Source: Nitrospirota bacterium (GTDB lineage: Bacteria; Nitrospirota; Nitrospiria; 2-01-FULL-66-17). From it: DNA of 64,000 nt. Below, in pieces: positions 33,768-43,684 of this stretch. The notes below the pieces were generated by a model. It saw only the letters and a program-made list of their open reading frames with translations. It did no database searches and had not been told where the DNA came from. Made by a program: the position numbers and the translations under genes. Where the stretch lies: assembly GCA_040757335.1 (NCBI GenBank), contig JBFLXB010000005.1, forward strand, positions 1-64,000, given 5' to 3'. Numbering within the stretch: the first letter of the stretch is position 1; the number at the start of each line of letters is the position of its first letter.

Positions 33768-34940
33768 ATGAACATTCACGAGTTCCAAGCCAAACAGTTG
33801 TTCGCCAAGTTCAACGTGCCGGTGCCGCGAGGTCGGAAAACCGACGTCGTTGATGAGGCCAAGGCGATCGCCGATGAACTGGCCGCTCCGATCACGGTGG
33901 TCAAAGCCCAAATCCACGCGGGGGGACGGGGCAAGGCAGGGGGCGTCAAGCTCGCCAAGTCGCGCGACCAGGTCGAACCCCTCGCGCGCGAGATCCTCGG
34001 CAAGACCCTGGTCACGCCCCAGACCGGCCCGCAGGGCAAGGTCGTCAAAAAGCTGTTGATCGAAGAGGGCGTGAGCATCGGCCACGAGTTCTACCTGTCA
34101 CTGGTGGTGGACCGCGCGTCCGCGTCCATCGCGGTGGTGGCGAGCCGAGAGGGCGGCATGGAGATCGAAGAGGTCGCGGCCCACCATCCCGAGAAGATCA
34201 TCAAGGTCTTCATCGACCCCACGATCGGGTATCAGCCCTTTCACGGCCGGCGCGTGGCCTTCGCCTTGGGCCTGCCCAAAGACACGGTCAACGCCTTCAT
34301 GAAGTTGCTGGGCTCGTTGTACGCGCTGTTTACGGCCAAGGACGCGTCGTTGGTGGAGATCAATCCCTTGGTCCTGACCACGGACCAGAAATTCATCGCG
34401 CTCGACGCCAAGATGAACTTCGACGACAATGGCTTGTTCCGACAGGACGACGTGCGCGCGTTTCGCGACCTCGATGAAGAGGAGCCGTTGGAAATCAAGG
34501 CGTCCGAGCACAACCTCAACTACGTCAAACTCGACGGCACGATCGGATGCATGGTGAACGGGGCCGGCCTGGCCATGGCCACGATGGACGTGGTGAAACT
34601 GGCGGGCGGCGCGCCGGCCAATTTCCTCGACGTGGGCGGCGGCGCGACCAAAGATACGGTCAAGGAGGCCTTCGGCATCTTGATGGCCGACCCCAACGTC
34701 AAAGGCGTGTTCGTGAACATCTTCGGAGGCATCGTCCGCTGCGAGCGGATCGCGGGCGGGATCATCGACGCCACGCGGGAAGTGAACTTGCGCGTGCCCT
34801 TGGTGGTGCGGTTGGACGGCACCAATGCCGACGAGGGCAAGAAGATGCTGGGCTCGTCGGGGCTGAATCTGGAGGTAGCCGGTACGATGTGGGAAGGCGC
34901 GCAGCGAATTGTCTCCTTGTCCGGGGGAGCCGCGCGATGA
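33768..34940 (+). CDS. sucC: Succinyl-CoA synthetase (ADP-forming) beta subunit
   Basis: 390 residues starting [20 protein letters not shown], the standard SucC start. The ATP-grasp domain shows [20 protein letters not shown] and [15 protein letters not shown], and the C-terminal CoA-ligase part [19 protein letters not shown]. It makes succinyl-CoA from succinate, CoA and ATP in the reductive TCA direction, or the reverse. Length is standard. Stop and next ATG overlap (ATGA). Confidence 0.95.
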   Translation: MNIHEFQAKQLFAKFNVPVPRGRKTDVVDEAKAIADELAAPITVVKAQIHAGGRGKAGGVKLAKSRDQVEPLAREILGKTLVTPQTGPQGKVVKKLLIEEGVSIGHEFYLSLVVDRASASIAVVASREGGMEIEEVAAHHPEKIIKVFIDPTIGYQPFHGRRVAFALGLPKDTVNAFMKLLGSLYALFTAKDASLVEINPLVLTTDQKFIALDAKMNFDDNGLFRQDDVRAFRDLDEEEPLEIKASEHNLNYVKLDGTIGCMVNGAGLAMATMDVVKLAGGAPANFLDVGGGATKDTVKEAFGILMADPNVKGVFVNIFGGIVRCERIAGGIIDATREVNLRVPLVVRLDGTNADEGKKMLGSSGLNLEVAGTMWEGAQRIVSLSGGAAR

Positions 34941-35947
34941 GCATCCTGGCCAACAAAGACTCGCGGGTCATCGTGCAGGGGCTCACCGGGCGCGAAGGGG
35001 GATTCCACGCGGACCAGTGCCTGGCGTACGGCACCAAGGTCGTGGGCGGGGTGACGCCGGGCAAGGGCGGCACGATCTGGATCGGCGAAACCTCGGGCAA
35101 AAAAGCGCCGGTCTACGACACGGTGCGCCAGGCGGTCGAGGATACCGGGGCGAACGTCTCGCTCATCTTCGTGCCGCCCGCGTTCGCGGCCGACGCGATC
35201 TTGGAAGCGGCCGACGCCGAGATGCCGCTCATCATCTGTATCACCGAAGGCATCCCGGTGTTGGACATGATGCGCGTGAAACGCGCGCTCGCAGGGAAGG
35301 CCTCGCGGCTGATCGGTCCGAATTGTCCGGGGGTCATCACGCCGGGCGAGGCCAAGATCGGCATCATGCCGGGCTTCATCCATCGCCCGGGCGCGGTCGG
35401 CGTGGTCTCGCGCAGCGGCACGTTGACGTACGAAGCGGTGTGGCAGGTCACGCAACGCGGTCTGGGCCAGAGCACCTGCGTCGGCATCGGCGGCGACCCC
35501 CTCAACGGCACGAACTTCATCGATTGCCTGCAGATGTTCGAACGGGATCCCGACACCGAAGCCATCGTGATGATCGGCGAGATCGGCGGCGACGCGGAGG
35601 AGCAGGCTGCGTCGTACATCTCCCGGTTCGTCAAGAAACCCGTGGTGGGATTCATCGCCGGTATCACCGCGCCGCCGGGCCGGCGCATGGGCCACGCGGG
35701 CGCGATCATCTCCGGCGGGGTGGGGAGCGCGGCGGACAAGATGGCCGCGCTCGAGAACGCGGGGGTGACCGTGGTCAGGAATCCGGCCTTGATCGGTGAC
35801 GCGGTCGAGACGTTGGTCGGAAGGGGCGCGCGACGGGTTTCCACCAAGGCGCGGCCTCGGCGCCCGGTTGCGGCGCGCGCGACCCGCGCGAGGGTCGCAA
35901 CGTCCGGGCGATCGCGGGGACGCGGGCGAGGGAGGAGCGGTCGATGA
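34937..35947 (+). CDS. sucD: Succinyl-CoA synthetase alpha subunit with Arg-rich tail
   Basis: 336 residues from ATG 34937. The CoA-binding start [40 protein letters not shown], the conserved Gly-rich [11 protein letters not shown] and the phosphohistidine in RMGHAGAI (H253) are all present. Usual SucD proteins end near residue 290. Here about 41 more residues follow (296-336), of which 15 are Arg (ending [13 protein letters not shown]). No known domain matches this tail. The next gene overlaps by 4 nt. The core function is secure; the tail's role is unknown. Confidence 0.93.
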   Translation: MSILANKDSRVIVQGLTGREGGFHADQCLAYGTKVVGGVTPGKGGTIWIGETSGKKAPVYDTVRQAVEDTGANVSLIFVPPAFAADAILEAADAEMPLIICITEGIPVLDMMRVKRALAGKASRLIGPNCPGVITPGEAKIGIMPGFIHRPGAVGVVSRSGTLTYEAVWQVTQRGLGQSTCVGIGGDPLNGTNFIDCLQMFERDPDTEAIVMIGEIGGDAEEQAASYISRFVKKPVVGFIAGITAPPGRRMGHAGAIISGGVGSAADKMAALENAGVTVVRNPALIGDAVETLVGRGARRVSTKARPRRPVAARATRARVATSGRSRGRGRGRSGR

Positions 35948-36513
35948 AGGTCCATGTCCTGGTCGCGATGACCGCCGTGCTCCTGGCGGGGTGGGGCTGG
36001 CTCTGGCCGTCCAAGGGAGGAGCCGAAAGCGCGCGCCCGATCAGCGTGGGCCAGGAGGCCCCCGACTTCACGCTGAACGATCAGAACGGAGTGCCCGTGA
36101 CGCTGAGTGAGTTCCGCGGAGAACAGACCGTGGTGTTGTATTTCTATCCCAAAGACGACACGCCGGGATGCACCAAACAGGCGTGCAGCTTCCGCGACGA
36201 CCTGGCGCGATTCCAGGCGCTCAACGCCCGCGTGTTGGGCGTGAGCGTGGACGGGTTGGACGCGCACCGCGCGTTCGCAGAAAAATACAAGCTCACCTTC
36301 CCGATCCTCAGCGACGAGGATCATCGCGTCAGCCGCGCGTACGGGGTCTTGAGCGGGTTCGCGGGATTTACCTACGCAAAACGCACCACGTTCGTGATCG
36401 ACCCGAACGGCGTGATTCGCCGTATCTTCACCGACGTCGACCCCAACGACCACGCCGCGGAACTCCTTCAGTATCTGAAGACCACGCTCGCCTCGAATCC
36501 CACCGAAGGTTAG
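35944..36513 (+). CDS. Peroxiredoxin, Bcp/PrxQ type, with N-terminal signal or anchor
   Basis: 189 residues. A hydrophobic start ([20 protein letters not shown]) suggests export or anchoring, unlike cytoplasmic Bcp. The peroxidatic and resolving Cys are in [15 protein letters not shown], five residues apart as in Prx[16 protein letters not shown] follows near the end. It would reduce peroxides with thioredoxin-like donors, probably on the periplasmic side. It is coupled to sucD by ATGA. Confidence 0.88.
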   Translation: MKVHVLVAMTAVLLAGWGWLWPSKGGAESARPISVGQEAPDFTLNDQNGVPVTLSEFRGEQTVVLYFYPKDDTPGCTKQACSFRDDLARFQALNARVLGVSVDGLDAHRAFAEKYKLTFPILSDEDHRVSRAYGVLSGFAGFTYAKRTTFVIDPNGVIRRIFTDVDPNDHAAELLQYLKTTLASNPTEG

Positions 36514-36566
36514 TCGGATGTCCCGAGCGTTGGGCTGCAGAGCCTGTCAGACGCCCCGCGAAAGCG

Positions 36567-36774
36567 GAGGCTGTTCAGGAATGCGTCAGATGCCAGGCGG
36601 CGCGAGAACCGGAGGGAGTCAAGCTACCGCCGCCGGTGGTGTCGGCAGACTGCGTCTGATGACGCACCGGAAAGCGCACCGCGCAGATTTACCGCGCTGG
36701 GAATGGTCCCTTCCGCACGCTTGGCGAAGCAAGCGCAGCGCCAACGCAGCAGATGACCATTCCCGGACAGCCTC
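36567..36774 (+). repeat. Interspersed palindromic repeat, copy D (long variant)
   Basis: The arms GAGGCTGTTCAGGAATG and CATTCCCGGACAGCCTC are complementary apart from two positions. The left core (CAGATGCCAGGCGGCGCGAGAACCGGAG in two pieces) and right core (GCGCCAACGCAGCAGATG) match the family. The middle GTACT/GTACGT part is replaced by about 100 nt of other sequence. It lies between the peroxiredoxin and anmK. Confidence 0.65.
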
Positions 36775-36781
36775 GTAGTTC

Positions 36782-37948
36782 GTGCTCGTCATTGGGTTAT
36801 CGTCGGGCACCTCCGTCGATGGCATCGATGCGGCCCTCACCGACATCACCGGGACCGGTTCCCGCGTCCGCATCAAACTGGTGGCCTATCGCACCGTTCC
36901 GTACCCGCGCGGCGTTCGTGAGCGCGTGCTGGCACTCCAGTCGCCGTCCGGTCGCCCGATCGAAGAGATCTGCCGGCTCAACGCGTATCTCGGCGAGCTG
37001 TTCGCGGACGCGGCCCGCCGGATTGCCGAGGCCGCGAGGGTGCCGCTTGGCCGCGTGGCGCTGATCGGCTCGCACGGCCAAACTGTCGCGCACCAACCGG
37101 TTCCGGTTCGCGAAGGCCGGTTCCGGGTCGCCTCCACGCTCCAAATCGGGGAACCCGCGGTCATCGCGGAGCGGACCGGCGTCACGACCATCGGCGACTT
37201 TCGACCGCGCGACATCGCGGCAGGCGGGCAGGGCGCGCCGGTCACGCCGTTGATCCATCATCATTGCTTCGCGCATGCCCGCCGTAACCGGCTGGTGGTC
37301 AACCTCGGCGGGATCACGAACGTCACGTGGCTGCCCGCTGGCCCGCGCGGGGCCGGTGCCGGCCGGATCCAGGCGTTCGACACGGGTCCGGGCAACATGC
37401 TCATCGACGGTCTCATGGAACGGTTCACGCGGGGCCGCGAGGTCATGGATCGGTCCGGTCGCGCCGCCGGCGGCGGAACCGTCGCGGACGATCTGCTCCG
37501 GACCTTGCTGCGGCACCCGTTCCTGCGCCGTCGCCCGCCGAAAACCACCGGGCGCGAGACGTTCGGCGCGGATCTGATCGAACGGATCGTCCGCGACGCG
37601 GCCCGCGCGCAGATCAAGCCCCGCGACGTCCTGGCCACGGTCACCGCGTTCACGGCCCGTTCGATCGCCCAGGCGTACGAGCGGTTTCTGCGGCCCTCGG
37701 GACTCGTGCACGACGTGATCGTGGGGGGCGGCGGCGCGTACAACGCGACGCTGTTGGCCGAACTGCGACGGGCCTTTCACCCGGCGTCGGTGGGAACCAT
37801 GGCCGCCCACGGCGTCGCCCCCAAAGCCATCGAGGCCATGGCGTTCGCGTTGTTGGCCTACCTCGCGGCGCGCGGTGAACCCAACAACGTCCCCTCCGCG
37901 ACCGGCGCGAAACGGGCCGTGGTGATGGGAAAACTTATTCCGGGTTAG
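36782..37948 (+). CDS. anmK: Anhydro-N-acetylmuramic acid kinase
   Basis: 388 residues from GTG 36782. The start VIGLSSGTSVDGIDAALTDI is the phosphate-binding loop of the AnmK family. IGSHGQTVAHQP, NLGGITNVTWLP, FDTGPGNMLID and VGGGGAYNATLL follow in order. It cleaves the 1,6-anhydro ring of anhMurNAc and phosphorylates the product, recycling cell-wall sugar in the cytoplasm. Length is standard. No clear ribosome site is seen before the GTG, which lies 8 nt after repeat copy D. Confidence 0.92.
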   Translation: MLVIGLSSGTSVDGIDAALTDITGTGSRVRIKLVAYRTVPYPRGVRERVLALQSPSGRPIEEICRLNAYLGELFADAARRIAEAARVPLGRVALIGSHGQTVAHQPVPVREGRFRVASTLQIGEPAVIAERTGVTTIGDFRPRDIAAGGQGAPVTPLIHHHCFAHARRNRLVVNLGGITNVTWLPAGPRGAGAGRIQAFDTGPGNMLIDGLMERFTRGREVMDRSGRAAGGGTVADDLLRTLLRHPFLRRRPPKTTGRETFGADLIERIVRDAARAQIKPRDVLATVTAFTARSIAQAYERFLRPSGLVHDVIVGGGGAYNATLLAELRRAFHPASVGTMAAHGVAPKAIEAMAFALLAYLAARGEPNNVPSATGAKRAVVMGKLIPG

Positions 37949-37980
37949 GATGTTCCGATGCCCGGAAACCCGCGCCTCTC

Positions 37981-38009
37981 TTGACATAGGGTTGCCCCGT
38001 CGTTAGAAT
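37981..38009 (+). promoter_or_regulatory. Promoter of clpC
   Basis: TTGACA (37981-37986), a 17-nt spacer and TAGAAT (38004-38009), 56 nt before the ATG. No CtsR- or CIRCE-like repeat was noticed around it. Confidence 0.75.
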
Positions 38010-38065
38010 GGGGTCGAACCCTCCGGCCAGGTTTTCACGGCCGGTTCCATCCGCAGGAGGCCCGA

Positions 38066-40495
38066 ATGTTCGAACGTTTCACCGATCGAGGCAGAAAAAT
38101 CATCATCCTCGCGAGGGAAGAGGCCGAACGCCACCAGAACGACTACCTGGGGACGGAGCACCTGGTCCTGGCGATCCTCCGTGAAGGTGATGGCGTTGCG
38201 CTGGCGGTGATCAAGAAGATGGGGCTGTCTCCGGAGCAGGTCCGCTTGGAGATCGAGCGCAACCTGCCGAGCGGCGGCAGCACCATGACGTTCGGCGAGA
38301 TTCCGTTCACGCCCCGCGTGAAGAAAGTCATCGAGTTTTCCATCGAGGAGGCCAAACTCCTCGGACACAACTATATCGGGAGCGAACACCTCCTGCTCGG
38401 CCTGTTGCGCGAGGAGGAGGGCATGGGCGGGAAGATCCTCCGCAGCCTGGGGGCGAACCTGCTCACGGCCCGCCAGCTCACCATCAATCTGCTCAAGAAA
38501 AACGTCCCGCGCGAGAAGGACAAGAAGAGCAACACGCCCGCGCTCGACGAGTTCGGTCGCGACCTGACCCAGCTCGCCACCGAAGGCTCGCTGGACCCCG
38601 TCATCGGCCGCACCGACGAGATCGAACGCGTGCTGCAGATTCTCTGCCGTCGGACCAAGAACAACCCGGTCCTGATCGGCGAGTCCGGCGTGGGCAAGAC
38701 CGCGATCGTGGAAGGCCTCGCGCAGCGGATCGTGGCGTCGGAGGTCCCGGACAACCTGCTCAACCGGCGGGTGATCGCCTTGGACCTCGGATCGCTGGTG
38801 GCGGGCACCAAGTATCGCGGGCAGTTCGAAGAGCGACTCAAGGTGGTCATGAAGGAGATCGTGAGCGCGGGCAACGTCATCATCTTTATCGACGAGTTGC
38901 ACACGCTGGTGGGCGCCGGCGCGGCCGAGGGCTCGATCGACGCCTCCAACATGCTCAAACCCGCGTTGGCGCGCGGCGAGATCCAGTGCATCGGCGCCAC
39001 CACGCTGGACGAGTACCGTAAGCACATCGAGCGCGACGCGGCCCTGAAGCGACGGTTCCAGCCGATCCACGTGCACCCGCCGAGCATCGATGAGACCATC
39101 AAGATCATCCGCGGCTTGAAGGACCGGTACGAGGATCACCACGGCATCACCATCACCGAAGACGCGGTGGTGGAGGCGGTACGCCTGTCCGACCGCTACA
39201 TCACCGACCGGTTCTTGCCGGACAAGGCGATCGACGTGATCGACGAAGCGGGTTCGCGGGCCAAGCTGCTCAACTACGCGTTGCCCACCGAGTTGCGGGG
39301 GTTGGAGCAGGAGTACAAGCGGGTCGCGAAGGAAAAGGACGTCGCGATCAAAGCGCAGAACTTCGAGGAAGCGGTCAAGCTTCGCGAGGAGGAAGAGCGC
39401 CTCAAGAAGATGCTGGAAGACTCCAAACGCGAGTGGAAGCGAACCCAGGAGAAACAGCGGACCAACATCACGAAGGAGGAAGTGGCGTTCGTAGTGGCCA
39501 AGATGACCGGCATTCCGCTGTACAAGCTGGAAGAAGAGGAGTCCAAGAAACTGCTCCAGATGGAAGAGGCGCTGCACAAACGCGTGGTCGGGCAGGAAGA
39601 GGCGATCACCGCCGTGTCCAAGGCCATCCGCCGCGCCCGCGCGGGACTCAAAGGCGAGCGTCGCCCCATCGGGTCGTTCGTCTTCCTGGGGCCGACCGGG
39701 GTGGGGAAGACCGAGTTGGCTCGCACGCTGGCCGAGTTTCTCTTCGACGACCCGGACGCGTTGATCCGGATCGACATGTCCGAGTACATGGAGCGCTTTG
39801 CGAGCTCGCGCTTGGTCGGCGCCCCTCCGGGATACGTGGGGTACGAAGAGGGCGGCCAGTTGACCGAGAAGGTCCGGCGGCGGCCGTATTCGGTGGTGCT
39901 GTTCGATGAAATCGAAAAGGCGCACCCCGAGATCTTCAACATGTTGCTCCAGGTTTTGGACGACGGCGCGCTGACCGACAGCCTGGGGCGGAAGGTGGAC
40001 TTCAAGAACACGGTGATCATCATGACCTCCAACGTGGGCGCGCGGATGATCGACAAGGGCGCGTCGCTGGGGTTCCGGAAGGCCAGCGAGCAGGGCGAGG
40101 TCGTCCGTATGAAAGACGACGTGATGACCGAGTTGAAGAAGACCTTCAACCCCGAGTTCCTGAATCGCATCGATGAGATCGTGGTGTTCCACCCGCTGTC
40201 CAAGGAACACCTCGTGAAGATCGTGGATATCTTGACCGACGAGGTCAACCACCGGTTGACGGAAAAGGGTATCCAAATCGAACTCGACGAGGACGTCAAG
40301 AAGTGGCTCATCGAAGAGGGGTACCAGCCGCTCTACGGCGCGAGGCCGATGCGTCGCTGCGTCCAGCGGCACATCGAAGATCCGTTGTCGGAGGAGTTGT
40401 TGCGCGGCCGGTTCAAGGAACAGAAGAGGATCAAAGTCGTGCTCCGCGACAACGCGCCGACGTTTACCGAAGAAGAGGCCATGGCCGGCGTCTGA
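38066..40495 (+). CDS. clpC: ClpC-type AAA+ unfoldase
   Basis: 809 residues with GCAGGAGG before the ATG. A double Clp N-domain (about 1-150) comes first, then AAA-1 with Walker A GESGVGKT from G205. A UVR-like coiled middle segment follows ([18 protein letters not shown], about 430-450). AAA-2 has Walker A GPTGVGKT from G542 and a Clp C-terminal domain. The short middle domain makes it ClpC, not ClpB. It unfolds proteins for ClpP and is usually stress-controlled. Confidence 0.95.
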   Translation: MFERFTDRGRKIIILAREEAERHQNDYLGTEHLVLAILREGDGVALAVIKKMGLSPEQVRLEIERNLPSGGSTMTFGEIPFTPRVKKVIEFSIEEAKLLGHNYIGSEHLLLGLLREEEGMGGKILRSLGANLLTARQLTINLLKKNVPREKDKKSNTPALDEFGRDLTQLATEGSLDPVIGRTDEIERVLQILCRRTKNNPVLIGESGVGKTAIVEGLAQRIVASEVPDNLLNRRVIALDLGSLVAGTKYRGQFEERLKVVMKEIVSAGNVIIFIDELHTLVGAGAAEGSIDASNMLKPALARGEIQCIGATTLDEYRKHIERDAALKRRFQPIHVHPPSIDETIKIIRGLKDRYEDHHGITITEDAVVEAVRLSDRYITDRFLPDKAIDVIDEAGSRAKLLNYALPTELRGLEQEYKRVAKEKDVAIKAQNFEEAVKLREEEERLKKMLEDSKREWKRTQEKQRTNITKEEVAFVVAKMTGIPLYKLEEEESKKLLQMEEALHKRVVGQEEAITAVSKAIRRARAGLKGERRPIGSFVFLGPTGVGKTELARTLAEFLFDDPDALIRIDMSEYMERFASSRLVGAPPGYVGYEEGGQLTEKVRRRPYSVVLFDEIEKAHPEIFNMLLQVLDDGALTDSLGRKVDFKNTVIIMTSNVGARMIDKGASLGFRKASEQGEVVRMKDDVMTELKKTFNPEFLNRIDEIVVFHPLSKEHLVKIVDILTDEVNHRLTEKGIQIELDEDVKKWLIEEGYQPLYGARPMRRCVQRHIEDPLSEELLRGRFKEQKRIKVVLRDNAPTFTEEEAMAGV

Positions 40496-40522
40496 CGACG
40501 CGCGGTGGCTCGATGGTGACGA

Positions 40523-40558
40523 CGGAGGGGCGGGGTTGACCCGCCCCTCCGCATTTTT
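40523..40558 (+). terminator. Rho-independent terminator after clpC
   Basis: CGGAGGGGCGGG, loop GTTGA, CCCGCCCCTCCG (12-bp stem), then CATTTTT. Confidence 0.88.
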
Positions 40559-40564
40559 GGGGCG

Positions 40565-41578
40565 ATGCTGATTCTTGGAATTGAAACGTCGTGCGACGAA
40601 ACCGCGGCGGCGCTGGTTCGAGACGGGGCCATCATCGTGTCCGAGGAACTGGCGAGCCAGACCGGCATCCACGGCCCGTTCGGCGGGGTGGTGCCGGAGC
40701 TGGCCTGCCGCGCGCACGTCGAGGTGATCGACGAGCTCGTGGCGCGGACGCTCGACAAGGCCGGGGTGTCGGGAAGCGATGTGGACGCGGTCGCGGTCAC
40801 GCAAGGCCCGGGCCTGGTGGGCGCGTTGCTAGTCGGCGTGTGTTTCGCCAAGGGGTTTGCCTACGGGGCGGGCCTTCCGCTGGTGGGCGTCAACCATCTG
40901 GAAGGGCATATCGTGGCGCCGTTGTTGTCGGGCCAACCGATCCAGTACCCCGCGATCGCCCTGATCGTGTCGGGCGGCCACACGCACCTCTACTACGTCG
41001 AATCCTTCGGGAAATACCGGCTGGTGGGTCGCACCATCGACGATGCGGCCGGCGAGGCGTTCGACAAAGGCGCGTCGTGCCTCGGCCTGGGGTTTCCCGG
41101 CGGCCCCGCCATCGACCGTCTTGCACGAACCGGCGATCCCGCCCGGTTCCGGTTTCCGCGTCCGTTGACCGGACGTACGACGCCGCGAGGGGAGCAGGCT
41201 TTCGACGTGAGCTTCAGCGGGCTCAAGACCGCGTTCGTGCAGGCGGTGCGGCGCGCCGGACCCGGGGATGCGGCCTACCCGGACCTTGCGGCCGGCCTCC
41301 AGGAAGCCGTGGTCGACGTGCTGGTGGAAAAGACGCTCGCCGCAGCCACAACCTACCGCGTGCCGGGGATCATCGTGGGGGGCGGCGTGGCCGCCAACTC
41401 GCGGCTGCGGACCGTGATGAGCGAGCGGGCCGCGGCCGAGGGGTTTGCCCTGGCCATGGCCGAGCCGCGCCATTGCACGGACAACGCCGCCATGATCGCG
41501 CTGGCCGCGCTCCAACGGGCGCCCTTCGATCAGCCCTCCGGCTGGGACCTCAACGCCGACCCATCCCTGGCGTTGTAG
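40565..41578 (+). CDS. tsaD: tRNA N6-adenosine threonylcarbamoyltransferase
   Basis: 337 residues. ILGIETSCDETAAALVRDG begins the ASKHA fold. The metal site is in NHLEGHIVAPLL, with a preceding HGPFGGVVPELACRAH and the later ISGGHTHLY-like VSGGHTHLYYVESFG. GGGVAANSRLR is the C-terminal nucleotide site. It adds the threonylcarbamoyl group to A37 of ANN-decoding tRNAs with TsaB and TsaE (not in this window). The ATG comes only 7 nt after the clpC terminator T-run, so its promoter is not evident. Confidence 0.96.
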   Translation: MLILGIETSCDETAAALVRDGAIIVSEELASQTGIHGPFGGVVPELACRAHVEVIDELVARTLDKAGVSGSDVDAVAVTQGPGLVGALLVGVCFAKGFAYGAGLPLVGVNHLEGHIVAPLLSGQPIQYPAIALIVSGGHTHLYYVESFGKYRLVGRTIDDAAGEAFDKGASCLGLGFPGGPAIDRLARTGDPARFRFPRPLTGRTTPRGEQAFDVSFSGLKTAFVQAVRRAGPGDAAYPDLAAGLQEAVVDVLVEKTLAAATTYRVPGIIVGGGVAANSRLRTVMSERAAAEGFALAMAEPRHCTDNAAMIALAALQRAPFDQPSGWDLNADPSLAL

Positions 41579-41590
41579 TAACCACTCACC

Positions 41591-42379
41591 ATGAAGTCGA
41601 TCTTTATCACCGGAGCGTCCTCGGGCATCGGCGAGGCGCTCGCAGTGCGTTTCGCGGCCCCGGACCGCACCTTGGGTTTGGTGGCCCGGCGAAAGGCCGA
41701 GCTCGACCGGGTCGCGGAACAGTGCCGGGCGCGCGGCGCTACGGTCTCGGTCTTTCCCGCTGATGTCCGGGACGCGGCAGCGGTTGACGCCGCGGCCCGG
41801 ACGTTCCTCCGGGCTGCGGGCTCGGTGGACGTGGTGATCGCGAACGCCGGAGTCAGCCGCCGCGACAACGAAGCACGCAGCGGAGCCGACCTTTCCCGCG
41901 AAATCATCGAGACGAATCTGCTGGGCGTCATCTACACGTTCACACCATTTATCGCCGGCATGGACCAAGCGGGATCCGGCTCCCTAGTGGCGATTTCCAG
42001 CGTGGCGGGATTTCGCGGTCTCCCCAACGCCGGCGCGTATTCAGCTTCCAAGGCCGCGGTCAACACCTGGATGGAAAGCCTTCGCGTGCGGCTACGCGGC
42101 TGCGTGCACGTCATGACCGTGTGTCCCGGGTTTGTCGCCACCCCGATGACCGCCTCCAACCGCTTTCGCATGCCCTGGCTCCTGACCGCGGAGGACGCCG
42201 CGGCGCGGATCGAACGTGGCATTCAACGAAAGCAAGCCGTGCTGACATTTCCCGCGCCCATGGCTGGCCTCGTCGCCATCGCCCACCTGCTGCCGCGGCC
42301 GCTGTACGAGGTCGTGGCCGCCTGGGCGATGCGTTACCGCGCGGAACTCCTGAAAAAACAACCGCCCACGAATCGTTAG
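41591..42379 (+). CDS. SDR-family oxidoreductase
   Basis: 262 residues. Classical SDR layout: the TGASSGIGEALAVRFA cofactor loop, NAGVSRRDN, a catalytic Ser in VAISSVAGFRG and YSASK for the Tyr/Lys pair. A hydrophobic C-terminus around residues 220-245 (MAGLVAIAHLLPRPLYEVVA) suggests membrane contact, as in the YqjQ/DltE-like dehydrogenase subgroup. It lies 12 nt after tsaD. Substrate unknown. Confidence 0.87.
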   Translation: MKSIFITGASSGIGEALAVRFAAPDRTLGLVARRKAELDRVAEQCRARGATVSVFPADVRDAAAVDAAARTFLRAAGSVDVVIANAGVSRRDNEARSGADLSREIIETNLLGVIYTFTPFIAGMDQAGSGSLVAISSVAGFRGLPNAGAYSASKAAVNTWMESLRVRLRGCVHVMTVCPGFVATPMTASNRFRMPWLLTAEDAAARIERGIQRKQAVLTFPAPMAGLVAIAHLLPRPLYEVVAAWAMRYRAELLKKQPPTNR

Positions 42380-42430
42380 GTAGAGCGACACGATTCACAA
42401 ACTGCTCTGGAGGTCGTGGCGGCACAGCGG

Positions 42431-42458
42431 TTGAATGCCGCAGAACGTTTGGTATAGA
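42431..42458 (+). promoter_or_regulatory. Promoter of the cytochrome/oxidase cluster
   Basis: TTGAAT (42431-42436), a 16-nt spacer and TATAGA (42453-42458), 35 nt before the GTG. A diverged copy of this region precedes the second oxidase gene near 45740, where the -10 is changed to TTGAAC. Confidence 0.5.
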
Positions 42459-42493
42459 CTAGCTTTGCGCACCCCTTCCCTCGGAGGTGTCCT

Positions 42494-43666
42494 GTGGCAC
42501 CACGAGATGTGTCGCTGGCCCTTCTGCTGTTGTCTGTCGCCCTGTTCGTTCTCGCCACGTATGCTGCGCGCGCACGTCTGATCTTTTCGAGTGCCGGGAC
42601 GGTGGTGTTCTTGACCGCCGTCTTGGCGTTCTTTTCGAACTGGCCCCCTCTGCAAGTCCGCGGCGAAGTCCCTGCGTCAGGATTCCCGCGCCTCGGCCAG
42701 AAGCCGGCCGAAGCCTACACGACGGAGGAACTGGCCTATTTCGGGGAGCTCATCATTTTCGGAGAAGTAGGCACGCTCCGCGGCCAGGGCAAAGGGCAGT
42801 GTCCCTTGTGTCACGCGTTTCGGCCGGAGGATGTCCCGCAACGGGCGCCAAACTTAGCGGGTATCACCAGACGCGCGGCGGAGCGGATCAAAGAGTCTCG
42901 GTATCTGAACCCAGATACGGTCCAGACCGAGTCGTTCAAGGGGAGCGGTCGGGCGCGCACGGCGGATGAATACATCGCCGAGTCCCATATCTGTACGAAC
43001 TGTTATGTCGCGGAAGGGTACGGCGTCAAAGGCTCGAACGACCGCGAGAGCCCAATGGCAATGGATCACGTGCCGCCGATCGGCCTGAACGTCGACGAGA
43101 TGATCGCGGTCCACACGTTTCTATATGTCCACGACGGGGAGGTTCCACCGTCTCCCGCGCAGATTCGAGCGGATCACCAGCGCTTTCTCCCGCCTGGGTG
43201 GCGCGCGGCGGATGGCTCGACAGCCTCCCTCGGGGCACCTCCGAGTCCTGTCGTCGTGACTGGAACGGACACTCCAGAGCGCATAATCGCCAATCTGGGC
43301 TGCGGAGACTGTCATACCATTCCCACGACTGCCTATCGGAATGGCTCTTCCGGGCCGGTGTTGATTGCCAAGACCACGGCCCCCGCACGCATCGCGTCTG
43401 CGGAGTACCAGACGAGTGTAAAGACGGGCAAGGCGCATGCGACGACGCCCAAGGAATACATTATTGAGTCGATCATGCATCCCAGCGCGTATATCCCCTC
43501 GGCGTTCGTCGACATGAAGAATGCCGACATGTCGATCATGCCGGGTTATTCGGGCAAGCTGACCTTCGAGGCCGCCGACAAATTGGCTGATTTTCTGCTG
43601 TCCATCGACGAGGGAGCGGCGGCGAGAGACGGCATCGTGGTTGATCATGAGGGGAGGAAGGGCTGA
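42494..43666 (+). CDS. Membrane-anchored multi-site cytochrome c-type protein of the oxidase cluster
   Basis: 390 residues from GTG 42494 (GGAGG upstream). Two N-terminal membrane helices (about 6-24 and 31-48) precede an exported region. CPLCH at 103-107 and CGDCH at 270-274 are proper heme-binding motifs. A third site at 167-171 reads CTNCY, so the His ligand is Tyr, one base from CAT. MSIMPGYSG may supply a distal Met. It probably feeds electrons to the bd-like oxidase genes next to it. Whether the CTNCY site was ever a heme site is uncertain. Confidence 0.75.
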   Translation: MAPRDVSLALLLLSVALFVLATYAARARLIFSSAGTVVFLTAVLAFFSNWPPLQVRGEVPASGFPRLGQKPAEAYTTEELAYFGELIIFGEVGTLRGQGKGQCPLCHAFRPEDVPQRAPNLAGITRRAAERIKESRYLNPDTVQTESFKGSGRARTADEYIAESHICTNCYVAEGYGVKGSNDRESPMAMDHVPPIGLNVDEMIAVHTFLYVHDGEVPPSPAQIRADHQRFLPPGWRAADGSTASLGAPPSPVVVTGTDTPERIIANLGCGDCHTIPTTAYRNGSSGPVLIAKTTAPARIASAEYQTSVKTGKAHATTPKEYIIESIMHPSAYIPSAFVDMKNADMSIMPGYSGKLTFEAADKLADFLLSIDEGAAARDGIVVDHEGRKG

Positions 43667-43684
43667 GCCCCTGGGGAGGGTACG

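Noticed and set aside
38003-40804. A 933-codon open frame on the minus strand
   Set aside because: It is the antisense shadow of clpC and tsaD in high-GC DNA; the peptide is His/Val/Asp/Arg-rich without domains, while the plus strand holds clear conserved genes.
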